DNA of 64,000 bases. Source: Vulcanimicrobiota bacterium (GTDB lineage Bacteria; Vulcanimicrobiota; Vulcanimicrobiia; Vulcanimicrobiales; Vulcanimicrobiaceae). Shown piece after piece: positions 1 to 8,833 of this stretch. The stretch is taken from the NCBI GenBank assembly GCA_003151115.1, contig PLWS01000002.1:620001-684000 (forward strand). The letters are read 5' to 3'. Below the pieces are notes generated by a model. The model did no database searches. It saw only the letters and a program-made list of their open reading frames with translations, and was not told where the DNA came from. Each line of letters begins with the position of its first letter. Within the stretch, counting starts at the first letter, position 1. The translations under genes were made by a program, and so were the position numbers.

Positions 1-717
1 GGCGAGCGCACGAGCTATGATTTCCAGCGCGACGGTACCCCGCAGCACATTCGGGAGGCGTGCGATGGGTCGTTAAAGCGTTTACAAACCGACGTCATCG
101 ATCTCTACCAATTGCATCGCGTCGATCCAAACGTGCCGGTCGAAGAGAGCGTGGGCGCGATGGCGGAGCTCGTGCGCGAAGGAAAGGTCCGCGCGATCGG
201 CCTCTCCGAGGCCGACGTTCCTACGCTCGAGCGCGCGGCGCGCGTGCATCCGATCACCGCGGTGCAATCGGAATACTCGCTCTTCGAACGAAACGTTGAA
301 GCCGCCATTCTACCGTGGTGCGAAGCGCACGGCGTAACTTTGATTGCCTACTCACCGCTTGGCCGCGGCATGCTAACAGGACGCTTGAAACGGACCGATA
401 TCGCGGACGGCGATTTTCGCGCGACGCTCCCGCGCTATCAAGGTGAAACATTCGATCAAAATCGTCGCATCGTGGAACGTATAGAAGCTGTCGCGCAACG
501 CGCCGGGGCGACGGCGGCTCAAGTCGCACTTGCGTGGCTGCTCCATAAGACCGGCAGCACGATCCCGATTCCCGGCACAAAGCGCATCGAATATCTCGAG
601 GAAAACGCCGGCGCCGCCGATGTCCACCTCACGCAAGCCGATATCGCCGAACTTGACGGGTTGCCGCGTCCGGTCGGAGATCGCTACCCGGAGGCGAAAC
701 CTACGTCAACGGCATAG
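1..717 (+). CDS. Aldo/keto reductase, C-terminal part (5' end outside window)
   Basis: Frame 1 is open from base 1; [27 protein letters not shown] and [12 protein letters not shown] motifs are typical of the AKR family. Confidence 0.9.
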   Translation, partial: GERTSYDFQRDGTPQHIREACDGSLKRLQTDVIDLYQLHRVDPNVPVEESVGAMAELVREGKVRAIGLSEADVPTLERAARVHPITAVQSEYSLFERNVEAAILPWCEAHGVTLIAYSPLGRGMLTGRLKRTDIADGDFRATLPRYQGETFDQNRRIVERIEAVAQRAGATAAQVALAWLLHKTGSTIPIPGTKRIEYLEENAGAADVHLTQADIAELDGLPRPVGDRYPEAKPTSTA

Positions 718-1163
718 CCAAAGATGCTAAAAATTGCTCCGCGAATGCCGCAGTTTTCTCAGTAGCTGCCGGGAAGGCGGCCGAGCTGCTCTGCCCGAGG
801 GCCGAAGTTTTCGATCATGTTACGTCCAGTCGCTCGGTGCCTGAACTGGTTGCAATTTGGTTGCAGTCGGCCGCAACCGCACGTGCCCAGGTGTGACCCT
901 GCGCGACCACAAAGCCTCGATCTCACGCTCGTCGAAGACCCATAGCGACCCTTGGTAACCGCTACTTGACCGATTCGATTCCGTTGGCGCTACCAAGTTT
1001 GTCCTTAGTTTACGGGCCTCTCTTCCTTTTTATAAGGGTGTGCGGGTGACCGTCTGGTGACCCCCGCGTTTGACCCCCACCACATCCCGCTAGATACATT
1101 TAAACTGTTGCTAAACCACCCCATCCACGAGCGTTTTAGAACTCGCCGCACGCGTGCCGGGTT

Positions 1164-1208
1164 CTGTTAATCAGCGGGTCGTTGGTTCGAGTCCAACATC
1201 CGGAGCCA
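1164..1208 (+). repeat. tRNA-Asn(GUU) 3'-half, att core copy 1
   Basis: CTGTTAATCAGCGGGTCGTTGGTTCGAGTCCAACATCCGGAGCCA, identical to 19924-19968 and 22351-22395; anticodon loop CTGTTAA, T-arm GTTGG-TTCGAGT-CCAAC, CCA end; no matching 5' half upstream. Confidence 0.9.
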
Positions 1209-1213
1209 TATAG

Positions 1214-1252
1214 GAGCCTGCCAAATAAGGGTTTTTGGCAGGCTCTTTATTT
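1214..1252 (+). terminator. Rho-independent terminator after att copy 1
   Basis: Perfect 10-bp stem GAGCCTGCCA/TGGCAGGCTC followed by TTTATTTGT. Confidence 0.75.
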
Positions 1253-1271
1253 GTCCCACAGAGCGATTTCA

Positions 1272-1295
1272 ATTTGGCTGCACATTTGGCTGCAT
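1272..1295 (+). promoter_or_regulatory. Candidate integrase arm-binding sites (left)
   Basis: ATTTGGCTGCAC-ATTTGGCTGCAT tandem 12-mers; same arrangement near the right end at 19779-19802. Confidence 0.6.
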
Positions 1296-1380
1296 AACGG
1301 ATGCACTTTTTCACCCGTTCCGGTGGACGGACGTGGATTCCGTTCGGGGTGGAACTCCGGCTGCAGGCGATACCTAGTAT

Positions 1381-1581
1381 GTGAAAGACTACAACCAACC
1401 CCCGCTCGCCGTCACGGTCGAACAGGCCGCGACTATGCTCAGCCTGAGCCGTGCGAAAGTGTATTTGCTCATGGACGAAGGGCGACTCGACTACATCAAG
1501 ATCGATACCGCTCGACGTGTCCCCGTCGATGCGATCTACGAATTTGTAGAACAGCATCGCAAACGCGCAACGGCTTCGTAG
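1381..1581 (+). CDS. Excisionase/MerR-like HTH DNA-binding protein (GTG start)
   Basis: VTVEQAATMLSLSRAKVYLLMDEGRLDYIKIDTARRVPVDAIYEFVE is a helix-turn-helix excisionase-family pattern; directly upstream of integrase. Confidence 0.8.
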   Translation: MKDYNQPPLAVTVEQAATMLSLSRAKVYLLMDEGRLDYIKIDTARRVPVDAIYEFVEQHRKRATAS

Positions 1582-1599
1582 ACGCTCGCAGGTATTACA

Positions 1600-2751
1600 A
1601 TGGCTGATCGCAGGCGCGGCCGATTTGAAGGCTCAGTGTATGAGCGTGAGTACCGGCGTCAAGATGGATCGATCTATCGGCGCTGGTGTGCTTGCGAATC
1701 CGTGCGGCTTGATAATGGGCGGGTTGTGCGGGTTACGGCAAGCGATCCAAGCAAATGCGCCGCTATCGCCAAAGTGCAAGAGACCAAGAAGGCCGTTCGC
1801 CAACGTCAGGAAAGGCCGGATCGGACTCGGACTACTCTAGCCGCCTATCTCGAACGCTGGTTAAAATCGTACGTCGAGAACGAGGTTGAAGAAACGACCT
1901 TCGTTTCATATCGAGGGATTATCCGGAAACACATCGTTCCGTATATTGGTCAAGTACGCCTGACCGATCTACGGACGCTGGATGTTCGAGCGCAAGTATT
2001 TGCCAAGCAGTTCGAGCGGGGCTGCTCCCCGCGGATCGCGCAGTTGTCATATCGCGTGCTGTCAATGGCTTTTAAACACGGCGTAAATCTCGGAGAACTT
2101 GACTGCAACCCGTGTGGAAAAATTAAGTCGCCACGCTACGTTGCAAAGAAGATCGCCCCACTTACCTTAGACCAATGCGAACGGCTTCTGAATTGTGCAC
2201 AGAAGACGCGCTTCTATGGACTGTATGTACTGGCCGTAACGACCGGCCTTCGACAGGGCGAACTGTTCGCGTTGCAGTGGAGCGACCTGCACGGGAAGAC
2301 GATCTCGGTGCGGCGTCAAGTGCGCAACATTAGCAACAAGCATCCGGAAATCGTCCAGCATACTAAGAGCCGCAAAGATCGAAATGTATATCTATCAGCG
2401 CTCGCACTAGCGGCGCTTACTGAGCAGCGTGAATCGCTCCGCGCAGAGGGACTTGGCACGGGAGACAACGATTTGATTTTTCCAGATCGCGACGGGAACT
2501 TGCTACGGCGCGAAAATTTCGTGCGGCGGCAATTCGTGCCGATGCTAAAGCGTGCGGAATTGCCGAAAATTCGCTTCCACGACCTCCGGCACACGGCTGC
2601 TACGCTGCTCTTTCAAAAAGACGTGCATCCCAAGATCGTTCAGGAGATGCTCGGGCATGCGACGGTGGCATTTACGCTCAATGTCTACTCGGCCTGGATA
2701 CCGTCAATGGGTGATCGCGCAGCGGATGCAATGGATTCGCTCTTTGCTTAA
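1600..2751 (+). CDS. int: Tyrosine recombinase / phage-type integrase
   Basis: 383 aa; TTGLRQGELFALQW (catalytic Arg I) and HDLRHTAATLLFQ...VQEMLGHATVAFTLNVYS (HxxR, LGH, Tyr). Confidence 0.95.
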   Translation: MADRRRGRFEGSVYEREYRRQDGSIYRRWCACESVRLDNGRVVRVTASDPSKCAAIAKVQETKKAVRQRQERPDRTRTTLAAYLERWLKSYVENEVEETTFVSYRGIIRKHIVPYIGQVRLTDLRTLDVRAQVFAKQFERGCSPRIAQLSYRVLSMAFKHGVNLGELDCNPCGKIKSPRYVAKKIAPLTLDQCERLLNCAQKTRFYGLYVLAVTTGLRQGELFALQWSDLHGKTISVRRQVRNISNKHPEIVQHTKSRKDRNVYLSALALAALTEQRESLRAEGLGTGDNDLIFPDRDGNLLRRENFVRRQFVPMLKRAELPKIRFHDLRHTAATLLFQKDVHPKIVQEMLGHATVAFTLNVYSAWIPSMGDRAADAMDSLFA

Positions 2752-3059
2752 GCGAAAGGCTCCTTGAGGGCTGAGCGGTGCTTTTTTGACGCTTTTTGTA
2801 CCTGCGCTGCCGAAGTTGCGCGAGAACGCGGCGATGCTCGCGTTGGTGAACATCACACCGAGATACCAAATTTTGGTTTGCCATCCAAACGACGCGCTTC
2901 TCTCGGCAATCTTTAACTGTACAGGGCACCGCAACTCGCGATTTAGGATTGCGTTTCTGCCTCGTCTTCGGTCTGACATCGATCTCGACAAGATTCAAGA
3001 GGCGCACTATTTCAGCGCCCGCGTTTTGCAAGGCGCTTAATTGTTCGGCTGAAATCGAT

Positions 3060-3641
3060 CTAGGCTTTGATTGAATCATCGCTCTCTTGGGCCTCTTGAT
3101 GCAAGTGCACTTTCCGCGAATTCATTAGAACATCGAACAGCGCAGCGCTTGAGGAACCCGCCTTTGCAGGCACTCCGTGAATTATTTCGCTCTTTCGGGC
3201 GGCCCAGGTTTCAGGAAATATACGTTCCATCTCTTCTTGACTGACTTCTTGGATCGTTTCCGTGCGAAGCGCCAATAAGAGTCCGCCGAGAAAATCGTCG
3301 TGGGTGTACGCATCAAACGAACACAGGACCAAATCAGGCTCGTTCAGCGACCGCACCTTTTCACGGTTTACCTTGCGTCGGTCGGAATCAGGCAGGGAAC
3401 TAAATTCGGCATAGCGATGCGTCGGTAGTTGTATCGGTGCTGGAAGATCAACAAGTTCCGTCACGTCGTGCGTCACCGAATCAACGATGGCTTTAGGGCC
3501 AGGAAATTTAAGGCCGCTTTGCACGTCCTGGAAACCGCCAATTATCCGCGAAAGATAAAACCCACCTGGCTTCAGCACGGCTCCGGCTATGGCTCCGATT
3601 TTTTGTTGTAGTCCATACGAGTCATCTACGTCGATCTTCAT
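3060..3641 (-). CDS. Hypothetical element protein
   Basis: In-frame ATG at MKIDVDDSYGLQQKI; no family recognised. Confidence 0.5.
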   Translation of the reverse strand: MKIDVDDSYGLQQKIGAIAGAVLKPGGFYLSRIIGGFQDVQSGLKFPGPKAIVDSVTHDVTELVDLPAPIQLPTHRYAEFSSLPDSDRRKVNREKVRSLNEPDLVLCSFDAYTHDDFLGGLLLALRTETIQEVSQEEMERIFPETWAARKSEIIHGVPAKAGSSSAALFDVLMNSRKVHLHQEAQESDDSIKA

Positions 3642-3898
3642 TTCCTTACTTTCTTGGATTGGAGTCCGGAGATGCTTTGTTCGGCCTCTTTGCAAGTTTT
3701 AAAAATGGCCGATCTCGCCCGCGCTTTTATCGCAGTGATCTTTGCTGCAACACTTTGATTCACTTGATCACCAAGCGGTTTCACGATCATGCTTCCGGCG
3801 TTTCGCGAGAGCATCCGGCCCTCAGTTATCGCGCGATTCCATTCGCGCGGGGTAATTGGACTGACCGAACCTAGACGTAATCGCATCTTCGCGCCCAT
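3638..3898 (-). CDS. Hypothetical small protein overlapping the next gene by 4 nt
   Basis: MGAKMRLRLGSVSPITPREW start; end overlaps start of 3060-3641 ORF. Confidence 0.4.
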   Translation of the reverse strand: MGAKMRLRLGSVSPITPREWNRAITEGRMLSRNAGSMIVKPLGDQVNQSVAAKITAIKARARSAIFKTCKEAEQSISGLQSKKVRK

Positions 3899-3995
3899 GT
3901 TGCTCCTTCTTGATTTGGTGGGGGCGGCATTCCCCGGGCAGGGTTTACCGCCCCCAAACGTAGCGACGGCCTGTGGTACGCCGCTTCGTACAAGA

Positions 3996-4007
3996 GAAAC
4001 TAGTTTC
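3996..4007. promoter_or_regulatory. 12-bp perfect palindrome, candidate operator
   Basis: GAAACTAGTTTC in the divergent intergenic region between 3898(-) and 4165(+). Confidence 0.4.
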
Positions 4008-4024
4008 AACGCACGGGCGAAACA

Positions 4025-4160
4025 CGGGCGAATTCATGCGAGCCACCTCGCGGCACCCTGAAGCGACTAATTTTTCTTCAGGAGGGCACCCAACGCGGGC
4101 GAATTCATACGAGCCGTCTCGCGGCATCCTGATAAGGATAATTTCTCTTGTGGAGGATAA
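4025..4160 (+). repeat. Tandem 71-bp leader duplication
   Basis: CGGGCGAATTCATRCGAGCCRYCTCGCGGCAYCCTGA...TAATTTYTCTTNNGGAGG at 4025 and 4096. Confidence 0.7.
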
Positions 4161-4164
4161 AATT

Positions 4165-4410
4165 GTGAAACACCAATCGATCGCACTTAGAGCAGTAGAG
4201 CAACGGACTTTAGCGGCACTCTGGCGCAACGTCTATGATAAGAACAACGAAGTAATTCTCCTTGTGTCCCAGATCGCAGCGGAAGTTCGCGTATCTGAGC
4301 GAGCGACCCGCGCCGCACTGAGAGATTTAGAGCGGTTCGGGCTAATCACCAAGCGCCGAAATAACGGTCCATTTCCGAACACATACCGTCTGCTCAGCCA
4401 ATCCCGGTGA
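4165..4410 (+). CDS. Winged-helix/HTH DNA-binding protein (GTG start)
   Basis: GGAGG upstream of GTG; SQIAAEVRVSERATRAALRDLERFGLITKRRNNGPFPNTYRL is a winged-helix pattern. Confidence 0.7.
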   Translation: MKHQSIALRAVEQRTLAALWRNVYDKNNEVILLVSQIAAEVRVSERATRAALRDLERFGLITKRRNNGPFPNTYRLLSQSR

Positions 4411-4416
4411 GAGGCC

Positions 4417-5217
4417 ATGCCAAGATACAAGGCGAGCCCCAACGCAACTGACGCGAATGGCCCGCTTAGCGTCACCATGCGTCAACGCGTAAGGAATTCC
4501 GATCTAAATCGCGACGAGAAGATTCTGCTGTTGGCATTGCTCGATCATGTGAACGTGAACAAGGACTGGAACCCGAGCACCCGGCAAGGCCAATGTTATC
4601 CGGGTAAGGAGACGCTGTGCTTCGAAACCGGTTATAAAGACAGGCAACTTCTCAACGCGCAATATTCGCTTATGCAGCGCGGGCTAATCAGCGTAGAGCA
4701 TCGGTCATTCGTCAAACCTACGACCGGCGATAAAACAAAGACGAACCTCTACACGACCAATTGCCTAGCAATTGACACATTGCCCGATGCTCGCCCTCGA
4801 AAAGCACCCGCAACCACTGCGGATGTTCCAGCCCCTAACGGAACGGAGCACCCGCAGCCAGCGCCGATGCCACCCGCAACCACTGCGGATACTCACCCGC
4901 AACCACTGCGGATGGCACCCGCAACCACCGCCGACAAACTAACAAGAGAACTAGTAAGTAGAACTAGCGTATTTGAACCTTTGCAAGAATCAACACCACC
5001 AAAACCACCAAAACCAGATAACCAGCCTCACCCTTCGCAGGTGAAAGATCGTTTTTTTGAAAGCGAGAGTTTGGCGCCCGTTCGTCCGCAACCAGTGCCG
5101 GTGCCCTTTACAGAATCGAAACGCAATGTCTGCCACAGATGCAAAGAGCAAGCGCCATTGCCCAATAGCGGCATGTGTGGTGATTGCACGGCTGACGTAA
5201 GGGCCAACTGGGCGTGA
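4417..5217 (+). CDS. Replication-initiator-like protein with HTH_36-type domain and C-terminal zinc-ribbon-like CxxC motifs
   Basis: NRDEKILLLALLDHVN...CYPGKETLCFETGYKDRQLLNAQYSLMQRGLISV resembles helix-turn-helix domains of plasmid/phage replication proteins; C-term CHRCKEQ...MCGDC. Confidence 0.6.
   Translation: MPRYKASPNATDANGPLSVTMRQRVRNSDLNRDEKILLLALLDHVNVNKDWNPSTRQGQCYPGKETLCFETGYKDRQLLNAQYSLMQRGLISVEHRSFVKPTTGDKTKTNLYTTNCLAIDTLPDARPRKAPATTADVPAPNGTEHPQPAPMPPATTADTHPQPLRMAPATTADKLTRELVSRTSVFEPLQESTPPKPPKPDNQPHPSQVKDRFFESESLAPVRPQPVPVPFTESKRNVCHRCKEQAPLPNSGMCGDCTADVRANWA
4808..4933 (+). repeat. Five iteron-like repeats CCGCAACCACTGCGG
   Basis: Start positions 4808, 4852 (degenerate), 4874, 4897 and 4919 (variant); exact copies are inverted repeats CCGCA-ACCAC-TGCGG; spacing 44/22/23/22 bp. 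Confidence 0.8.
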
Positions 5218-5330
5218 CGGGAACCCGCAGCATGGGACCCGAGAAAACCTGAGGCGTATTCTTCTGGAAAAAGTATTCACTGCGTGACGGGAACCGCAGG
5301 GTCCCATTGAAATCTCAGGCGTAATCTGGA
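5212..5330 (+). repeat. Imperfect tandem repeat (two units)
   Basis: GCGTGACGGGAACC(C)GCAG...GGGACCC/GGGTCCC...TCAGGCGTAATCTGG units at 5212 and 5282. Confidence 0.6.
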
Positions 5331-5438
5331 ATTGTCTGCGTTACGCGAAAATAGGCGATCATGGTTGCGTAGCCGCGCGGAAGTTAAATCTCAGATCGGG
5401 GGGGTGCGTTCCGCTCGGGCGTAATCTCGTTGCATTAA

Positions 5439-5479
5439 CTGCGTTACGGTGTACAATAAAAGCCTAAAACGTAACGCAG
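5439..5479. promoter_or_regulatory. Inverted repeat CTGCGTTACG-N21-CGTAACGCAG, candidate recombinase site
   Basis: Perfect 10-bp arms immediately upstream of the serine recombinase; further copies at 5336-5345, 6256-6265 and 19848-19857. Confidence 0.65.
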
Positions 5480-5482
5480 ACA

Positions 5483-6244
5483 ATGTGCCCTATCGACGGG
5501 TACGGCACAAGCAAAGGGGTTCAAATGCGCAGACGTAACGCTCCAAAAGAAAACCGCGCAACAATAGCATATATGCGCGTTTCAGTGGCGGAGTCGGCTG
5601 ATCGCGGATACTCGCTTGAGGCGCAACGGGAACGCCTGAAGGCGTTCGCTGTCTCAATGGAGCGCGGCGCTGTACAGGAATTCATCGTGGATGATGGTTT
5701 CTCGGGAAGTACGTTGGATCGCCCAGGAATGCGACGACTATTATCGATGGTGCGCTCCGGGGATGTCGGCTGTATCACGGTTACGAAACTCGACCGGCTA
5801 TCCCGATCCTTACGAGACGTGTTGGCGCTACTCGACCTCTGCAACCATACGGAAACGGCTCTTCTTTCGGCCTCTGAGGCACTCGATACATCGTCTGCGG
5901 TCGGAAAGATGCTGATTCATCTTCTTGCGTCCTTTGGCGAGTTTGAGCGCGGCAGAATCTCAGAGCGAACGAGTGATGTCTTGGCTTTTAAGCGTCGCTC
6001 AAAGGTCGTGTACGGGCCAACGCCTTACGGATACCGCCGAAGCAAAGATCGCCTTATTCCCGATCCCGTCCAACAGAAGGCTCTCGCCCTGATACGACGG
6101 CTCGACAGCGACGGGGCCTCACTTCGAACAATAGCGGCGGCTCTTACCAAGAAAAGATTTGCTCCGCCGAAAGGCAAGGCATGGCACGCACAGAGCGTCC
6201 GTCGTGTCTTGTTATCAAAGATGACCACAGAGAACGTCGCGTGA
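5483..6244 (+). CDS. Serine recombinase/resolvase family (start may be 5525)
   Basis: AYMRVSVAESADRGYSLEAQRERL, ITVTKLDRLSRSLRDVL, LLASFGEFERGRISERT and GPTPYGYRR, followed by a recombinase-domain fragment. Confidence 0.92.
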   Translation: MCPIDGYGTSKGVQMRRRNAPKENRATIAYMRVSVAESADRGYSLEAQRERLKAFAVSMERGAVQEFIVDDGFSGSTLDRPGMRRLLSMVRSGDVGCITVTKLDRLSRSLRDVLALLDLCNHTETALLSASEALDTSSAVGKMLIHLLASFGEFERGRISERTSDVLAFKRRSKVVYGPTPYGYRRSKDRLIPDPVQQKALALIRRLDSDGASLRTIAAALTKKRFAPPKGKAWHAQSVRRVLLSKMTTENVA

Positions 6245-6850
6245 TGCAGTAAGCCCGTAACGCAGTAAACGAGCACCGGCACTCAGTGCGGGTGGGGCCT
6301 ATAAAGGCGCGTCGGAGTTAACGTGGGTGACGGGGGTCAGTTGTATCAATCTTTTAACCTGAGCGGCTAGATACTGTGCCCTGATCACACCTTCGTTTGA
6401 ACATGACTCGTTTTCTGAATTGTCCGCGTTACGCCGAATGTTTATTCGGGCGCGATGCTCCCATACCGATGGGCTTCGCATGGTCGTGTCAGCGTATAGG
6501 TCGCCGCAAATCCTATTGTCGCATGGAAACCGCACCGAAACCACAGATTGCCTCGGGGAACTACAGTAGAGGCTCTTTGCGAGCGGCTTTTTCTCGCGCC
6601 ACGCCTAGGGATTCTTAACGCCTCTTCCCGTATCGGCGGCCCAAGAGCCGCAATCAACTGTTCATATGAATAAGCCATCAGAAACGCTTCGACCCTTTTG
6701 GCGCGGGGTCCGGGCTGATCAGGCCGAACTGAAGATGCCGAATCGGTTCGTGGCTCCCCCCATAGCTGAGGAGAAAGCGAATCATGGGCTGAAGGCATAG
6801 GTGGCCGTTCCGCTCATTTCACGGCTGCGAGTGATAAGGATTATTGAAGG

Positions 6851-8833
6851 ATGGCGAACGCGGACCTTAACTGGATTGCAAATTTTATTTGGGGAATCGC
6901 TGATGACATTCTGCGTGATCTCTATGTTCGAGGCAAGTACCGTGACGTAATTCTTCCGATGATGGTACTGCGCCGGCTCGACGCAGTGCTGGAACCGACA
7001 AAGCCGGCCGTACTCGACATGAAGGCCTCTCTGGATAAGGCCAAGATTACGAACCAAGATGCAGCTCTCCGATCGGCCGCTGATCAAGCATTTTACAATA
7101 CCTCGAAATTCATGCTTCGAGACCTGAAATCACGCGCTAGTCAACACCAACTTAAAGCTGATTTCGAAGCCTATCTCGACGGTTTTTCGCCAAACGTCCA
7201 AGAAATTCTTGACGCGTTCGAGTTCAGAAACCAGTTGCCGCGTCTCTCGAAAGCTGATGCGCTAGGTACACTCATCGAGAAATTCCTAGATACCTCGATA
7301 AATCTCAGCCCCAATCCGGTGTTGAACGCTGACGGTTCGATAAAGCACGTTGGTGTTGATAATCATGCGATTGGCACGGTATTTGAGGAATTGGTGCGCC
7401 GTTTTAACGAGGAAAACAATGAGGAAGCCGGAGAGCACTGGACGCCGCGCGACGTAGTGAAGCTCATGGCGCGGCTCATCTTCCTCCCTGTTGCCGAAAG
7501 CATCGAGTCTGGAACATATCTTCTCTACGACGGTGCGTGCGGGACGGGTGGCATGCTCACCGTGGCGGACGAAACTCTGCAAGAGCTTGCGGCTAAGCAT
7601 GGTAAACAGGTAGCGGCGCACCTCTACGGACAAGAAATCAATTCCGAGACCTACGCAATAGCCAAAGCGGACCTGCTACTCAAAGGTGAGGGCGAAGGAG
7701 CCGACAACCTGATCGGTGGCCCGGAATATTCAACCTTATCTAACGATGCTTTTCCGTCGCATCAATTTGACTTTATGCTCTCTAATCCACCCTACGGGAA
7801 GAGCTGGAAGGCCGACTTGGAGCGGATGGGTGGAAGGGATGGCCTAAAAGATCCGCGTTTCCTAATCGAGCATGGAGGCTCGGAGTATTCTCTGGTTACG
7901 CGGTCGAGCGATGGTCAGATGCTGTTCCTTGCAAACATGCTATCAAAGATGAAGCACGGCAGCCCGCTTGGGAGCCGCATCGCCGAGGTTCATAACGGTT
8001 CGTCACTATTTACCGGCGACGCAGGGCAGGGCGAGAGTAACATCCGCCGCTGGATTATCGAGAACGATTGGCTCGAGGCGATTGTCGCACTGCCGCTTAA
8101 CATGTTCTACAACACCGGGATCGCCACATATATTTGGATGCTCACAAATCGCAAAGCCACGCATCGAAACGGCAAGGTACAGTTAATCGATGCGACCGCG
8201 TGGTACAAGCCCTTGCGCAAGAATCTTGGAAAAAAGAACTGCGAACTCTCACCCCAGGACATCCAACGTATCGTCGATGTTTTCTTGCGGTTTGAAGAGT
8301 CCGCTGAGTCAAAAATATTCGACAACGCTGCATTTGGCTATTGGAAGGTGACGATCGAACGTCCGTTACGGCTATCACGAGTCGACCCGGAGCGGAGCTA
8401 CACTCCCAAGGAAATAAAGGCGCTCAAAGTGCAGAACGGCGTCGACGAGTCAGGACGGCCGGTGATTCGCAAGATAGTAAAAGGGCGCGACGCTAATGCC
8501 GATTCGCTGCGGGGACGATTCGACGTGATGATTGGTGGTAAGCCATGTGTAGTGGAATATGAACCCGACGCCGACTTGCGAGATTATGAGCAGGTACCCT
8601 TGCTAGAGACGGGCGGGATCGAGGGGTTTGTTCAACGCGAGGCGCTCCCGTATGCACCGGATGCTTGGATCGACGAGACAAAGACGGAGATCGGATACGA
8701 AATCAACTTCAATCGGTACTTTTACAAACCGTTGCTCTTGCGACCACTTGAGGAAATACGTTCAGAGATAGTCGCGGCCGAGAAAGACAGCGCGGGGCTG
8801 CTCACCGCGATCCTTGAGAGCGCGGTTCCGTGA
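6851..8833 (+). CDS. hsdM: Type I restriction-modification system methyltransferase subunit
   Basis: DGACGTGGMLTVADE (motif I) and LSNPPYGKSWK (NPPY motif IV); 660 aa; overlaps hsdS. Confidence 0.95.
   Translation: MANADLNWIANFIWGIADDILRDLYVRGKYRDVILPMMVLRRLDAVLEPTKPAVLDMKASLDKAKITNQDAALRSAADQAFYNTSKFMLRDLKSRASQHQLKADFEAYLDGFSPNVQEILDAFEFRNQLPRLSKADALGTLIEKFLDTSINLSPNPVLNADGSIKHVGVDNHAIGTVFEELVRRFNEENNEEAGEHWTPRDVVKLMARLIFLPVAESIESGTYLLYDGACGTGGMLTVADETLQELAAKHGKQVAAHLYGQEINSETYAIAKADLLLKGEGEGADNLIGGPEYSTLSNDAFPSHQFDFMLSNPPYGKSWKADLERMGGRDGLKDPRFLIEHGGSEYSLVTRSSDGQMLFLANMLSKMKHGSPLGSRIAEVHNGSSLFTGDAGQGESNIRRWIIENDWLEAIVALPLNMFYNTGIATYIWMLTNRKATHRNGKVQLIDATAWYKPLRKNLGKKNCELSPQDIQRIVDVFLRFEESAESKIFDNAAFGYWKVTIERPLRLSRVDPERSYTPKEIKALKVQNGVDESGRPVIRKIVKGRDANADSLRGRFDVMIGGKPCVVEYEPDADLRDYEQVPLLETGGIEGFVQREALPYAPDAWIDETKTEIGYEINFNRYFYKPLLLRPLEEIRSEIVAAEKDSAGLLTAILESAVP

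Noticed and set aside
1171-1557. Minus-strand ORF ending MAPDVGLEPTTR
   Set aside because: Antisense to the tRNA fragment and terminator; DVGLEPTTR is a familiar spurious translation of antisense tRNA.
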